NCBI RefSeq assembly: GCF_025370935.1
Contig: NC_133494.1
Span: 4,025,136 to 4,089,135 of the forward strand
Direction of reading: 5' to 3'
From: Choristoneura fumiferana
Lineage: Eukaryota; Arthropoda; Insecta; Lepidoptera; Tortricidae
Length of the DNA stretch: 64,000 nt
Positions 45,197-55,865 of this stretch are shown here, one piece after another. The position numbers and the translations under genes were made by a program. The notes below the pieces were generated by a model. The model had not been told where the DNA came from and did not search any database. It saw only the letters and a list, made by a program, of their open reading frames with translations. Within the stretch, counting starts at the first letter, position 1. The number at the start of each line of letters is the position of its first letter.

Positions 45197-45660
45197 TTTA
45201 ATTACAATACGATACAATACAAGACTCTTTACCTATTGGACACCAGAATAGTAAGCGATACAGAAACAAGGTAAGTCAAAGAGAAAATTACCTTCAAAGT
45301 TTAAAGGTTTTCCCAACATCGACTCACGCTTGACCGGTTTTTTATTTATGTTGATGTGAAGAGTACATTGGTCTCTAATCTCTATTATTATTCCGAGTTT
45401 GTTTGTACGTTATAGAGAAATAATATAAAAAAATATGTTTATCATTATGAGGATCCCCTTGGCTTTTAATTTACTTTTTATTATTTTTATTTATTTATTT
45501 ATTTATTTCACACACGAGCAACTATCATTACAGGCTATAACCTAATGCAATAGTGCCTAAATTATTATTTTACACTTTGTCAATAATTTACTTATTCTAA
45601 AACATAACATAATACATGCAAAATCACTTTTGATAATTCAGTCAGGGTACAATGAAATAA
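45197..45660. repeat. LINE 3'-end fragments
   Basis: 45197-45260 has the 'aatacaa-actcttta-' tail motif also found at 59240. 45487-45660 begins tttatttatttatttatttc acacac and resembles a second LINE tail in reverse. No protein sequence. Confidence 0.45.
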
Positions 45661-46062
45661 ATCACTTTTATCAGCAACTAGATTCAGTTTAATTTTGTTG
45701 TAGAGGCAATAGAAATAAAAATTATTATTATTATTATAAACTAGGTAGTTTATTAAAAATGTTTGAAAATTATTGGAGTTATACCTACCTACCTAATACA
45801 TTTGAAAACATTGCTGTATGTGATGAACAAACATATTTAACAAAAAACTAACATTTCAAAATTTGAATAACAAATAACAATTGTATAGATATCATTTGTC
45901 TCCGAGTGCATAAAACAGATTGAAACAGGTCGTGCGTCAGTGTCAACTCAATAAAGGCCAATGTAGATGCGCGCCGGATTGGTTACTGGCCTATACTGTA
46001 TTGATAGTGGCGCCTGCAAGATTGTCTGTGAAGGAACCACTTACTAGTTCCTGACGTGGTTT

Positions 46063-46390
46063 GTTTTTAGGGTTCCGTAGTGGAGACCGAGGAGAGTTGT
46101 GACAGAGTAGAGTTGTGACAATGTCGATTTTTTAGAACTTATAAACTGTTTTTTAGTTCAAGTCTCGAGCTATCAAACACGCGCTGTTGCGAGTTTGCTA
46201 GCAGTAAATAAGTTTCCAGAAATCGACTATGTCACAATCACAAGTCTCCTCTGTCACAACTCTCCCCGGTCTCCCCTACCCAAAGGGTAAAAACGGAAAC
46301 CCTATTTACTAAGACTTCGATCGCTATCCGTCTTTCCGTCCGTCCATCTGTCTGTCACCAGGCTGTATCTCATGAACCGTGATAATTAGA
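46063..46390 (+). repeat. 'ggttccgta...aacggaaccc' repeat fragment interrupted by another element
   Basis: tttagggttccgta before 46080 continues as cccaaagggtaaaaacggaa after 46276, then the cgtccgtccatctgtctgtc run. The interruption is the inverted-repeat element below. Confidence 0.6.
46080..46276. mobile_element. Inverted-repeat element inserted at TA
   Basis: Ends GTGGAGACCGAGGAGAGTTG and CAACTCTCCCCGGTCTCCCC (imperfect inverses) are flanked by TA on both sides (46078-46079, 46277-46278). The repeated phrase gttgtgacagag / ctctgtcacaac lies inside. Confidence 0.6.
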
Positions 46391-47261
46391 CAGTTGAAAT
46401 TTTCACAGTTTATGTACCTATAACTGTGGCCGCTATAACAACAAATATTAAAAACAGAATAAAATAATAATAATAATCATAAATAAAAATTAGTAATCTG
46501 TCTTTCTTTCTAAACTATTGCACATAAAAAATAAAAATACAGATACATACACAGAGAGAACGTTTCGTCGACGTATTGATTTGAGATACGAGATTTTTCC
46601 TACTGTACTTTAGTGACGATATACTTCTCTATACCTAAAAAGAGAGCAGTGTTATATCATTTCTTCCGCCTTTCAACCGGATAGCCGGTGAAATCACAGA
46701 CACATAAGGTTCCTGTGTTAGCATGGGCTAGCAAGACATCGGCAATCCTCTGGTGTTGCAGGTGTCCATGAATGCTAGTGCTCACTTATCATCATTTGAT
46801 CCATTTGTGCGTTTGCCACTCAATTTCATTAAAAAAAACTATATCCTATTTAAGTAATTTATTGAATCAGGCGTTGCTTTGCTTTTTGGTATTTATATTC
46901 TATTTTGCATCGCTTTAACATACAGTCAGGATCGTCAGATCCTAAACTCCAAATGACAAAGGTTCTACGTCCCATTTTCAGTATCCCAAACCGAGTCTTG
47001 AACCCATAGCATAAGGTTTAAATCAGATTAATAGAATATGGAAGCCGATCATGTTGAAACTATAACAAAGTAAGCTTCAACATCAATCTAATTACCCGTA
47101 AGTTGTATTAACTCCGACATTATGTATATATGCTGGACTTTAACTCGATTCGAGTTCATCTACAAAGGTTATTCTAAATCCGATCATAGTTTACTCATGG
47201 CGCAATAGGTAGTAGGTAAGGGTCCACTAGCTTGCGCAGGCGCACGCCTGCTGCTGGTGCA
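46390..47261. other. Intergenic, nothing recognised
   Basis: Contains the phrase gatttgagatacgagattttt (46576), shared with 1776, and tattgaatcaggcgttgcttt (46861), shared with the repeat at 54071. No gene. Confidence 0.5.
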
Positions 47262-47390
47262 GGGGGCCTACTACGAAATTCGTAAATCGAAGTTCGCATC
47301 GTGCCGTCCCTCTCACTCTCGTAATAATATAAGCGTCAGCGGGATGGCTATAATAGATATGAAATTCGCATTTTACACTTCGTAGTATGT
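47262..47390 (+). mobile_element. Palindromic MITE, 'ggggggctactacg' family
   Basis: agggggcctactacgaaatt and ttacacttcgtagta ends. Confidence 0.65.
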
Positions 47391-47792
47391 ACGAGTATTG
47401 GCTCTGTGCACGACATCAGCGCCACCTAGCGTCCGCAACTTTTTTCGCTCTGATGATCTGACGTTTTGAAATTTCATCGCGACATTGTGACCAAAATCAA
47501 ACCTATCGTATTAATTTATAATACAAAATTACTGTGATACCGTGATTTGGGTGAACAAAAGGTTGTGAATTCAATTTTGGTCATTAAAATTAAATGAGCT
47601 AAGTAAAATTTATTCAAAAAGTGTGTTTTATTTTCGTTATGTCAGGGTTTGTTTACTTCATGTTTAGTTGTACTTTTACTGTAAAACGAAAAGATAAAGC
47701 TATCTTATTGGTTTCTTTGAATAATAGTAAAATTATATACTTAATTGTTCTTAAATCGCTAGTAATAAATTAAATATCGTTTTCAGATCAAA

Positions 47793-47957
47793 ATGAGTAT
47801 CATTTTGAAGACCGGTTTTGTGAGTATCACTCAATATAAAATTTCAACCACAAACCGTTTCATAAGGAAAATTGTTGCTGGACATGTCCGAGATGTAGAG
47901 GAATTAAGAACACAACAGGGACAGTGTTCAATAATTAACACAAACATCTATTACTAA
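47793..47957 (+). CDS. Candidate small ORF, 54 residues, after a 3' splice site
   Basis: ATG lies 7 nt after a strong acceptor (tatcgttttcag). The product starts MSIILKTGFVSITQYKIS, continues NRFIRKIVAGHVRDVEELRT and ends INTNIYY before TAA. Composition is that of a normal small basic protein rather than a repeat frame. I do not recognise it. A gtgagt inside (47820) could instead be a donor that shortens the exon to nine codons. No repeat signature covers it; 47404-47560 upstream could be its promoter or first exon. Confidence 0.3.
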   Translation: MSIILKTGFVSITQYKISTTNRFIRKIVAGHVRDVEELRTQQGQCSIINTNIYY

Positions 47958-48189
47958 AATTATGTAGTTAAAGTCTATACAAATTGCTTTATTAATGACA
48001 GATTCATATGAGTATGACAGATGACAGAGCCAGAACTATTTCTACTTTTGGCCACCATGAGCGCTGCGATAGATTTCATCACCCCCACCTAGTACTTCGC
48101 ACCCTCCCAATAGGGCCAGGTAAAATCAGTCGCACGCGACGCGCGCTGGTAGCGCTGCTCATGCGATTTTTCAGGATTACTAATGTATG

Positions 48190-48810
48190 AGCAAAAAACT
48201 TTTCCCAAAGTATCACATCCTAAAATATTTGACTTAAATTGTCATTTGGCAAAAAATCATTTGTTAAAACAACTTATCGCAATTTTAGTTGGTAATTTTT
48301 TTTTGGCAAATTATTGTTTCAAAAATAATTACTTAGTCATGTTTCATATTACCAAGTATTGTTTAGTCAAATGTATCGTTTGGCATAAATCACTCTTCGC
48401 AAAATATTGCATGGCATAATAACCTACTTTTCTGGTAGCAGTTCGTTTCTGTGGGGGACGCAGTTCTAACCTAACCTACTTCTGATAGCAGTTCGTTTCT
48501 ATGGGGGACGCAGTTCTAACCTAACCTAACCTACTTTTATGGTAGCAGTTGGGTTTTGTGGTTGGTCCGTGTGCGAAGTGTAATTTTGAACACATATTTT
48601 TTTGGAATATAATGTTAGCCAAAAGAAAACGTTTGCTTAATAAACATTTGTCATAATAAAACGACAATGTAAAATTATGCCAAATGATAATTTGACCAAA
48701 TGAATAAAATCCCAAATGTGAATATGCTAAAGATTCGTTTGGGAAATGAAACTACTGCGATATGTTTTTTGGGAAGTGAAATTTGGCGAAAAATATTTTG
48801 CCGAAACGGC
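48190..48810. mobile_element. Element with inverted arms of degenerate 'TTTGGCAAAT' phrases
   Basis: The left part (to about 48420) repeats variants of atttggcaaaaaatcattt, taccaagtattgttt and catttggca. The right part (48600-48800) repeats the opposite sense (tgccaaatgataattt, gaccaaatgaat, tttgggaaatgaaac). The centre (48425-48545) holds a tandem duplication of ggtagcagttcgtttctgtg / gggggacgcagttct. Confidence 0.55.
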
Positions 48811-48981
48811 AGTACACCAGTGTTGGCTCTAACAGCCAGTGAGGAACAGAGACGGCACTAGGCGCAGTCAGCGTTTGTCTAGGCCTGTACTAAGAAGTGC
48901 AAAATTCGAACTTCGTATCTTGGCCTCCCGCTGACGTTTAATTATTTAATACGAGAGTGAGAGAGTCAGTGCGATACGAAC

Positions 48982-49313
48982 CAGTGGCGTAGCGTGGGTG
49001 TCAGCCGCCCGGGCGGAAGAAAATTTTGCCGCCCTCTTATTTAGGGTACTCATTCTAATCGGTCCGAATCGTAGGTGCGACATTTTTATTTGTTATGGAA
49101 TTATCATCATCATCCCAGTGATACACGTCCCACTGCTGGGTAGGTACAGTCCTCCTATCAGAATGAGAACACTTGGGCCGTAGTTCCCAGGCGGGCCCAG
49201 TGCGGATTGGGAACGTCACACATACCATTAAATTTTTATGATACTTTGCCGCCCCCTAAATGTGCCGCCCGGGGCGGACCGCTCCCCCCCGCCCTAACTA
49301 CGCTACGCCACTG
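48982..49313. mobile_element. hAT-type non-autonomous element with 8-bp target duplication
   Basis: Ends CAGTGGCGTAGCG and CGCTACGCCACTG, flanked by ATACGAAC on both sides (48974-48981, 49314-49321). The inner ends are gccgcccgggcgg / ccgcccggggcgg. It contains a SINE fragment at about 49107-49235. Confidence 0.88.
49107..49235 (-). mobile_element. SINE fragment nested inside the hAT element
   Basis: catcatcatcccagtgatac, cccactgctgggta, gggccgtagttcccaggcgg: 3' part of the family at 3987 in reverse. Confidence 0.7.
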
Positions 49314-49433
49314 ATACGAACTTCGAATTTCGTAGTAGCCCCCCCTGAGAATACGGCCTCGCAGTCTAAAGGGCGGCTCGCCTCGAAAGTTTTTGTTTTT
49401 TGCTCATTCAAAAAAAAATCTCCGTTCCTCTTC

Positions 49434-49844
49434 AATGAGGGCTATCGTTTTTTGTCTCACTAGATGGCGCACTGTTGCGAGGTTTTTAAGTGTGGCTTTC
49501 AGAGTCTGTTATTACGGGCGTTGAAACAAAGTTTAGATTAAAATCATATTTAAACCTTAAACCGTACCATAAAATATCCAGCAACCACAGTGTTGCTTAG
49601 TCCGTTTTGTTCGGAAAAAAGGAGGGCAAAAGTTCCGAAAGACAAGACTGTCTCAAACACAGACATTTATTGCCCCGTAACGCATATTGCATAATTAATT
49701 TCAGGTAATGCAAAATATTCACAAATTTTTCTTATTATAAATAAACCCGCGTAGCTCACCCAAAAACTATGAGATTTGACATTTCGGAGACCTCACGCTA
49801 CACTAGCGCCTCTAGCGGCGAATTCATACGCGATGGCCCTCATT
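49434..49844 (-). mobile_element. MITE, AATGAGGGCTATCG family (copy C, inverted)
   Basis: Begins AATGAGGGCTATCGTTTTTT and ends CGCGATGGCCCTCATT; the interior is the reverse complement of 2211-2646. Confidence 0.8.
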
Positions 49845-49880
49845 GACAGGGAGTTGCTAGTTTAAAAAATCATACATAAC

Positions 49881-50065
49881 CTAACCAACAAAAAGTTGGA
49901 AAACCCCCGACTTTGTCACTTCAAAGTTTAATATCTCAAAAACGGCTAAACCGATTTTGATGAAGCACGTCTAAGAACCTAGAAAACCTGATTTCAAATA
50001 AAAAAAAATGAATTTAGCTACTGGATCTACCTAATAGTTCACGCATGCGAAGTCGCGGGTAAAGT
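49881..50065 (+). repeat. 'ccaacaaaaagttgga' repeat
   Basis: Second copy of the unit at 19126; ends tcgcatgcgaagtcgcgggt-like. Confidence 0.6.
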
Positions 50066-50111
50066 TCTCATTACATTTTTTTTTAGTCTATCAGCGTTTT
50101 CGAAAAGACCC

Positions 50112-50691
50112 TAGTGATGCGACTCGAGCTATTTTTTACTCGAGTGACTCGAGTGAATTAATTAAAAGTCGTATTCGAGTGAAAAAATTTTACTTGTGTT
50201 CGTTTGCACTCGAGTTACCGAGTCGACTCGTAAAGTCGTAAAGTCGAGTCGTAAGAAGTCATTTTGTTTTTCTTTGTTGATTAATGATATAAATAACGTA
50301 AATAATATTTTGTATTTTATTTCATCATCATAATCATCATCCGCCTATAGCAGTCAACTACTGGACATAGGCCTGCCCCAAAGAGCACCATTGCGCCCTG
50401 TCCTCGTCTAGACGCATCCAGCTTCTACCAGCAGCCTTTAGCAAATTGCCACTCCACTTGGCTGGAGGGCGCAAGATTTCATATTATTATTTTTTGGTAA
50501 TATTTCATATCACCAAATATTACTAATTTAATAAAGGTATTTAAAAAATCTTAAGCTAAACTAGCTTCAGCTCGAGTGATAAATTCTTACTCGAGTTATA
50601 GGGAGTGTAAGTAGTTTACTCGAGTGACTCGAAAACTCGAGTACAACTCGAGTGACGCGAGGCACAAAATCCGACTAGAGTCACATCACTA
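50112..50691. mobile_element. hAT-type non-autonomous element with 8-bp target duplication
   Basis: Ends TAGTGATG...CATCACTA flanked by AAAGACCC (50104-50111, 50692-50699). Interior is rich in ACTCGAGTGACTCGAG-type phrases in both halves. A separate repeat fragment (about 50323-50475, catcatcataatcatcatcc ... ggacataggcctgcccc) is nested in the middle. Confidence 0.85.
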
Positions 50692-50809
50692 AAAGACCCT
50701 CATTGACTTTTGCATTCCTCTCATTATTGTATCAGTCGTAAGTATATCGTGTTGTAAGTATCTAAAGCCTAATTGCTCAGGAATCGTAAGCATGCAGAGT
50801 CGTTGCCGA

Positions 50810-53800
50810 TCAATTACTTACAATTACAACGGCGTGGCAATCGAGTGATGCTCGCATCGAATAAACTTCGCCACGTTGACCTTATTAGTCGGCCGTGGAA
50901 CAGAATATTGTACTTATTGTTTCAAAGAATAATATTTACAACGATGTATTTATCATGTTTACTATAAGACCCGCGATTCAATCGCGAGTAGGTATCAACC
51001 CCTTAGCAACGGCCGTAGCCTCGAATAACCTTGTAAGAGTTTACTCTAAGTCTTAGTAGATTCTAAAAGTCCATTCTTAGTATAAGTAGACTCTTAAAGT
51101 CTATTTTTAGTCTTAGCATAGAGTCAGTTCTTAATCTTAGCAGAGTCTTAAAGTCTACTCTAGTTTTAGTATACTCTTAAAGTTTGCTCTGAGAATTAGA
51201 GACTACTCTAGTCTACTCTTAGAGTTTTGTTAGATTCTATGAGTAGAAACTGACGTGCTCGTGACCACAGCCGGTGCAATATCTGAAACCTCGACGTAAT
51301 TTTAGCAATAACGTCTGTACCGTACATCGAACCAACTGAATCGTGATCCACTGTGGAACCTTTTCGTAGAAGAAATCATACCTAGTGACATCGTATTGCT
51401 GGACAAGGGAATTCATTATGACGCTAACTGTGAGAACGTTCTACGTTGGGTCAGACAGAAATCAAATGGTTTGACTGTACATAATGTAAAATAACATGAT
51501 ATTACAGCTCTACTTTTTTGAAACGATTGTCGATTTGAAGAAACGATCTGAAAAACATATTGTGTTCAAAATAACGTAATATTAACGTAATCAGCAACAA
51601 AAATAATGATCTTTGGTTGATTACCATAGGTTGATAGGTTTTTTTCCAGCGCAAAAGTCGCGCCCCGTCCGATGTAACCCGTTATTAACAGTTCATTTGA
51701 AACGTTCAATTGATCTCTATTAGCGTTTATAAAACTTCGATACCGGCGTGATTAAATATTGATTGTTTAGAAGCAAGCGGGCTGAATTGTATTGTTGAAT
51801 CGTAAAATGATTTGTTTCAATTGATATCAATGAATTTACATATTACAGTGCAATCGATGCGGTATAACGTGATTGTTTTGATAAAACATGAGGGAAGTGA
51901 ATTAGTTATGATGTTGGAACGAGGCAGTCATTAGTTACAGTTTAGTAACAGTTAATTCTGGCATATCTTGAGTCTTTTACGCTGAACAAATACAGGGTAT
52001 TTCGGGAGACGTGGCCTTGAACAACTCTACACTAAGGTACAATTCGTGAGCTCTTAGAAAAACCTTCAGGTTTCGGGGGATATCGGAAGGATTCGTTAGT
52101 AGAAAATGACAATTGTCTTTTTGACTTAGTAGCAATCCATCACGCGAAGAGTGCACTCGTTGTGTTTTCATTGATTTATATAGAGAAGTTAAAACCACCA
52201 CTAACACATTTATTTAGTTTGTTATTTTTCGGAAACTGATGTCCATGGGGAGTCAATTTAAACAGGGTATTTCTGTAAATGGCCATTCACACACAGGAAA
52301 TTGTTTATAATGTATATAAATATTTTGTAAAGAAGCTGAAAGTTTCAAGAAAATTGTTGATCTTAAATATTTTAATAAGGTTCAAGACCGAGTTATAGGT
52401 AGAAGCAACGGATTTGAAAAAGTACTTACATTAAAAAATATTAAACGAAAGCAGACCAAAAAAAATAATTTGACATACCCATGAAAAGTATTTACAGTAT
52501 AAAAAATTTTGCTGATTTTGTTTTATTTGTATCATGACAAAAAAAAAAAAACAAAATCATTTGTTCAGTAAATAGGCCGCAATGGGCACTTTTACACGTC
52601 ATTTTTTAAAACTACCAGCGACAAAAAGTCGTATTGTGTTAAAATTAGAAAAAGATAAAGAAACGTAACATTATTTCATTGTTGTGTTTTAACTTTGTAT
52701 ATTTCTAGCTGTTTGTTTCCTAAAAATAAATAAATAAATAATAAATTATTGAACTAAGTTATTTTGTAACTGATGGTTATTCTTTACATAACTTTTTACG
52801 GTAACTGAAAAGTTTTGCAAGTTGATAACAGAACAGAACCGCATATCACGATCGCGTGTCATCGTCAATACCCGAAGCATGCTTCTAAAATGCGAAGGTT
52901 TTTTTTAAGAGCTCACGGAGTGTAGATTGGATGACAATGTAAGTAGATATAAATGAAAACAAAGCTTGTAGGTACAAAAATGAAAAATTTAACGACTACC
53001 TCTATGTATTTTGTGAAAATTTCTAGTGTCTATTACGATTTCAAAGATAGATTGTACAGAAGGAAGAATAGGGCAGCCATAGTAATTTGGGCCTTTGACA
53101 CATTTCTAGGGTTCCGGAGCCAAAATGGCAAAAACGGAACCCTTATAGTTTCGCCATGTTTGTCTGTCTGTCTGTCTATCTGTCCGTCCGTCCGCGGCTT
53201 TGCTCAGGGACTATCAATGCTAGAAAGCTGTAATTTTGCACGGATATATATGTAAACTATGCCGACAAAATGGTACAATAAAAAACAAAAAAAATTTTTT
53301 TTTAGGGTAGGTACCTCCCATAGACGTAAAGTGGGGGTGATTTTGTCATCCAACCCTATAGTGTGGGGTATCGTTGGATAGGTCTTTTAAAACTATTAGG
53401 GGTTTGCTCAGACGATTTTTCGATTCATTGATTTTTTGCGAAATATTCAACTTTAAAGTGCAAATTTTCATTACAATCGAGCGTCCCCCCCTCTAAAATC
53501 TAAACCGGTGAGTGGAAATTTAAAAAAAATCAGTATGCTAGTAAGTATATCAAACCTTCAAGGAAAACTATAACGGCTAAGTTTGCTTGAGAATTATTAG
53601 TAGTTTAAGAGTAAATAACAGCCTAAGGTATAAAATATACCTAAACTTGGAAGATTCCGTATAAAATACGAAATCCTTAGAAAAATATTACTTAATTTTT
53701 TCGTAATGGCTACGGAACCCTATTTTGGGCGTGTCCGACACGCTCTTGGCCGGTTTTTGAGTAAAGAATCATAACCAACGGCATAAACAACAAAATAGCT

Positions 53801-53966
53801 CATTGAACCACACAATTCAATCTACTCCACCGGACAGCGGCGTCGCGAATTCGATACGATAGTAATTGAACTCATTAAGTCGCTTGCCAGATAAATTAAT
53901 TACGTTTACGCGCAAATTGATAGTCTGGCGCACCGGACATGGCGGACATGGGATAAATGATGATTG
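50810..53966. repeat. Duplicated 3.2-kb block, copy 1 (ends at gap 1)
   Basis: Matches 55866-59037 from tcaattacttacaattacaa to gggataaatgatgattg in order and orientation, with scattered substitutions and small indels. Contains a degenerate palindromic array (51040-51245, gactcttaaagtcta phrases) and a 'ccggccaagagcgtg' repeat (53108-53757). No recognisable gene. Confidence 0.92.
53108..53757 (+). repeat. 'ccggccaagagcgtgtcgga' family repeat, in copy 1
   Basis: Starts agggttccggagccaaaatg, has a (TCTG/TCCG)n run, aaagctgtaattttgcacgg and atgccgacaaaatggtac; ends gacacgctcttggccggttt. Confidence 0.75.
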
Positions 53967-54066
53967 NNNNNNNNNNNNNNNNNNNNNNNNNNNNNNNNNN
54001 NNNNNNNNNNNNNNNNNNNNNNNNNNNNNNNNNNNNNNNNNNNNNNNNNNNNNNNNNNNNNNNNNN
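53967..54066. other. Assembly gap, 100 N
   Basis: Exactly 100 N, a typical placeholder for a gap of unknown size. Confidence 0.99.
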
Positions 54067-55050
54067 TCCACGAATTCTTATAGTTCATTGATATGGATCT
54101 CCGCAAAGTAACGCCTGATTGAATAAATTAATACTTACATTATCAGATCATTATTGTTCAGTCTAAACAGTGTTACCACAACACAACACACACAACACAC
54201 GGTGTTACAATGTTATCCAAAACAATAACTTACACTGTACTAAAAATAATTGTATTTGCTCACCCGCGACCTTCTTCGCGAATTCTTTTAGTTCATTGAT
54301 ATGGACCTCGCAAGTAACGCCTGATTCAATAAATTGATAACTTATATTTTTCAGATCATTATTGTTCAGTCTATTCAAATAGACAATTTACTACCCTCGC
54401 TCTGATTTCATAAATATAACGCTACACATTTTATCCTGGCTAGTTAGTGTAGCGATGTGTCTTTACAGGCAGTTGAATTATTTCGCAATTTCTCTAAATT
54501 TCCATAGAAATTACCAAACATTCATCATAAGTAATAAATAATCATGATACTTTTAGACATTATTGTTGAATCAAGAGATTTTTTAGGCTACGCATCGCGA
54601 TCCGTGGTAATTATTGGAATAAAAATTATCCTGTGTTTGTTACAGGGTTCTACTATTATAATATCCTAAACGTTATTTTACTTCTTCATTATTGTTATTC
54701 TTTTATTCGTATTTGACACTGGAATTTATTTTTAGCTGACATTCTATTTGATTTGATCATGAGATGAGATGATATGTTTTTTTCATACCTACTTAGATCT
54801 GATGATTCATTGTGAACTTTTCATATTTATCCGACACTGTTTACCTACTATTTGTTTCTTTGATATAATTAGAGTATTAATTGGGCAAAGCTAATATTTA
54901 ATTTTTATCGGACAATGTAGGTTGCCAAATTTTGCGGGAATTTAACGCAAGTGGACATGGCGTAAACATTACCATTTTTGTGCTTCCGAGCAGAACAATT
55001 AAACTGACACGCGTTTGCGGACACTGTTATTAATTATACCAACTAAACGT
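54067..55050. repeat. Island between the gaps, with two copies of a 'gcaaagtaacgcctgattcaataaatt' repeat
   Basis: 54071-54165 and 54279-54380 share tagttcattgatatgga-ctc, taacgcctgatt-aataaatt and gatcattattgttcagtct. The second is preceded by tgctcacccgcgaccttctt. No gene. Confidence 0.6.
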
Positions 55051-55865
55051 NNNNNNNNNNNNNNNNNNNNNNNNNNNNNNNNNNNNNNNNNNNNNNNNNN
55101 NNNNNNNNNNNNNNNNNNNNNNNNNNNNNNNNNNNNNNNNNNNNNNNNNNNNNNNNNNNNNNNNNNNNNNNNNNNNNNNNNNNNNNNNNNNNNNNNNNNN
55201 NNNNNNNNNNNNNNNNNNNNNNNNNNNNNNNNNNNNNNNNNNNNNNNNNNNNNNNNNNNNNNNNNNNNNNNNNNNNNNNNNNNNNNNNNNNNNNNNNNNN
55301 NNNNNNNNNNNNNNNNNNNNNNNNNNNNNNNNNNNNNNNNNNNNNNNNNNNNNNNNNNNNNNNNNNNNNNNNNNNNNNNNNNNNNNNNNNNNNNNNNNNN
55401 NNNNNNNNNNNNNNNNNNNNNNNNNNNNNNNNNNNNNNNNNNNNNNNNNNNNNNNNNNNNNNNNNNNNNNNNNNNNNNNNNNNNNNNNNNNNNNNNNNNN
55501 NNNNNNNNNNNNNNNNNNNNNNNNNNNNNNNNNNNNNNNNNNNNNNNNNNNNNNNNNNNNNNNNNNNNNNNNNNNNNNNNNNNNNNNNNNNNNNNNNNNN
55601 NNNNNNNNNNNNNNNNNNNNNNNNNNNNNNNNNNNNNNNNNNNNNNNNNNNNNNNNNNNNNNNNNNNNNNNNNNNNNNNNNNNNNNNNNNNNNNNNNNNN
55701 NNNNNNNNNNNNNNNNNNNNNNNNNNNNNNNNNNNNNNNNNNNNNNNNNNNNNNNNNNNNNNNNNNNNNNNNNNNNNNNNNNNNNNNNNNNNNNNNNNNN
55801 NNNNNNNNNNNNNNNNNNNNNNNNNNNNNNNNNNNNNNNNNNNNNNNNNNNNNNNNNNNNNNNNN
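55051..55865. other. Assembly gap, 815 N
   Basis: Run of N; frames reported through it have no meaning. Confidence 0.99.

Larger units (their letters stand above)
48889..49348 (-). mobile_element. Palindromic MITE ('ggggggctactacg' family) split by a hAT element
   Basis: Left half 48889-48981 (gaagtgcaaaattcgaactt ... gtgcgatacgaac) and right half 49322-49348 (ttcgaatttcgtagtagccc) become one copy when the insertion is removed. Confidence 0.75.
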
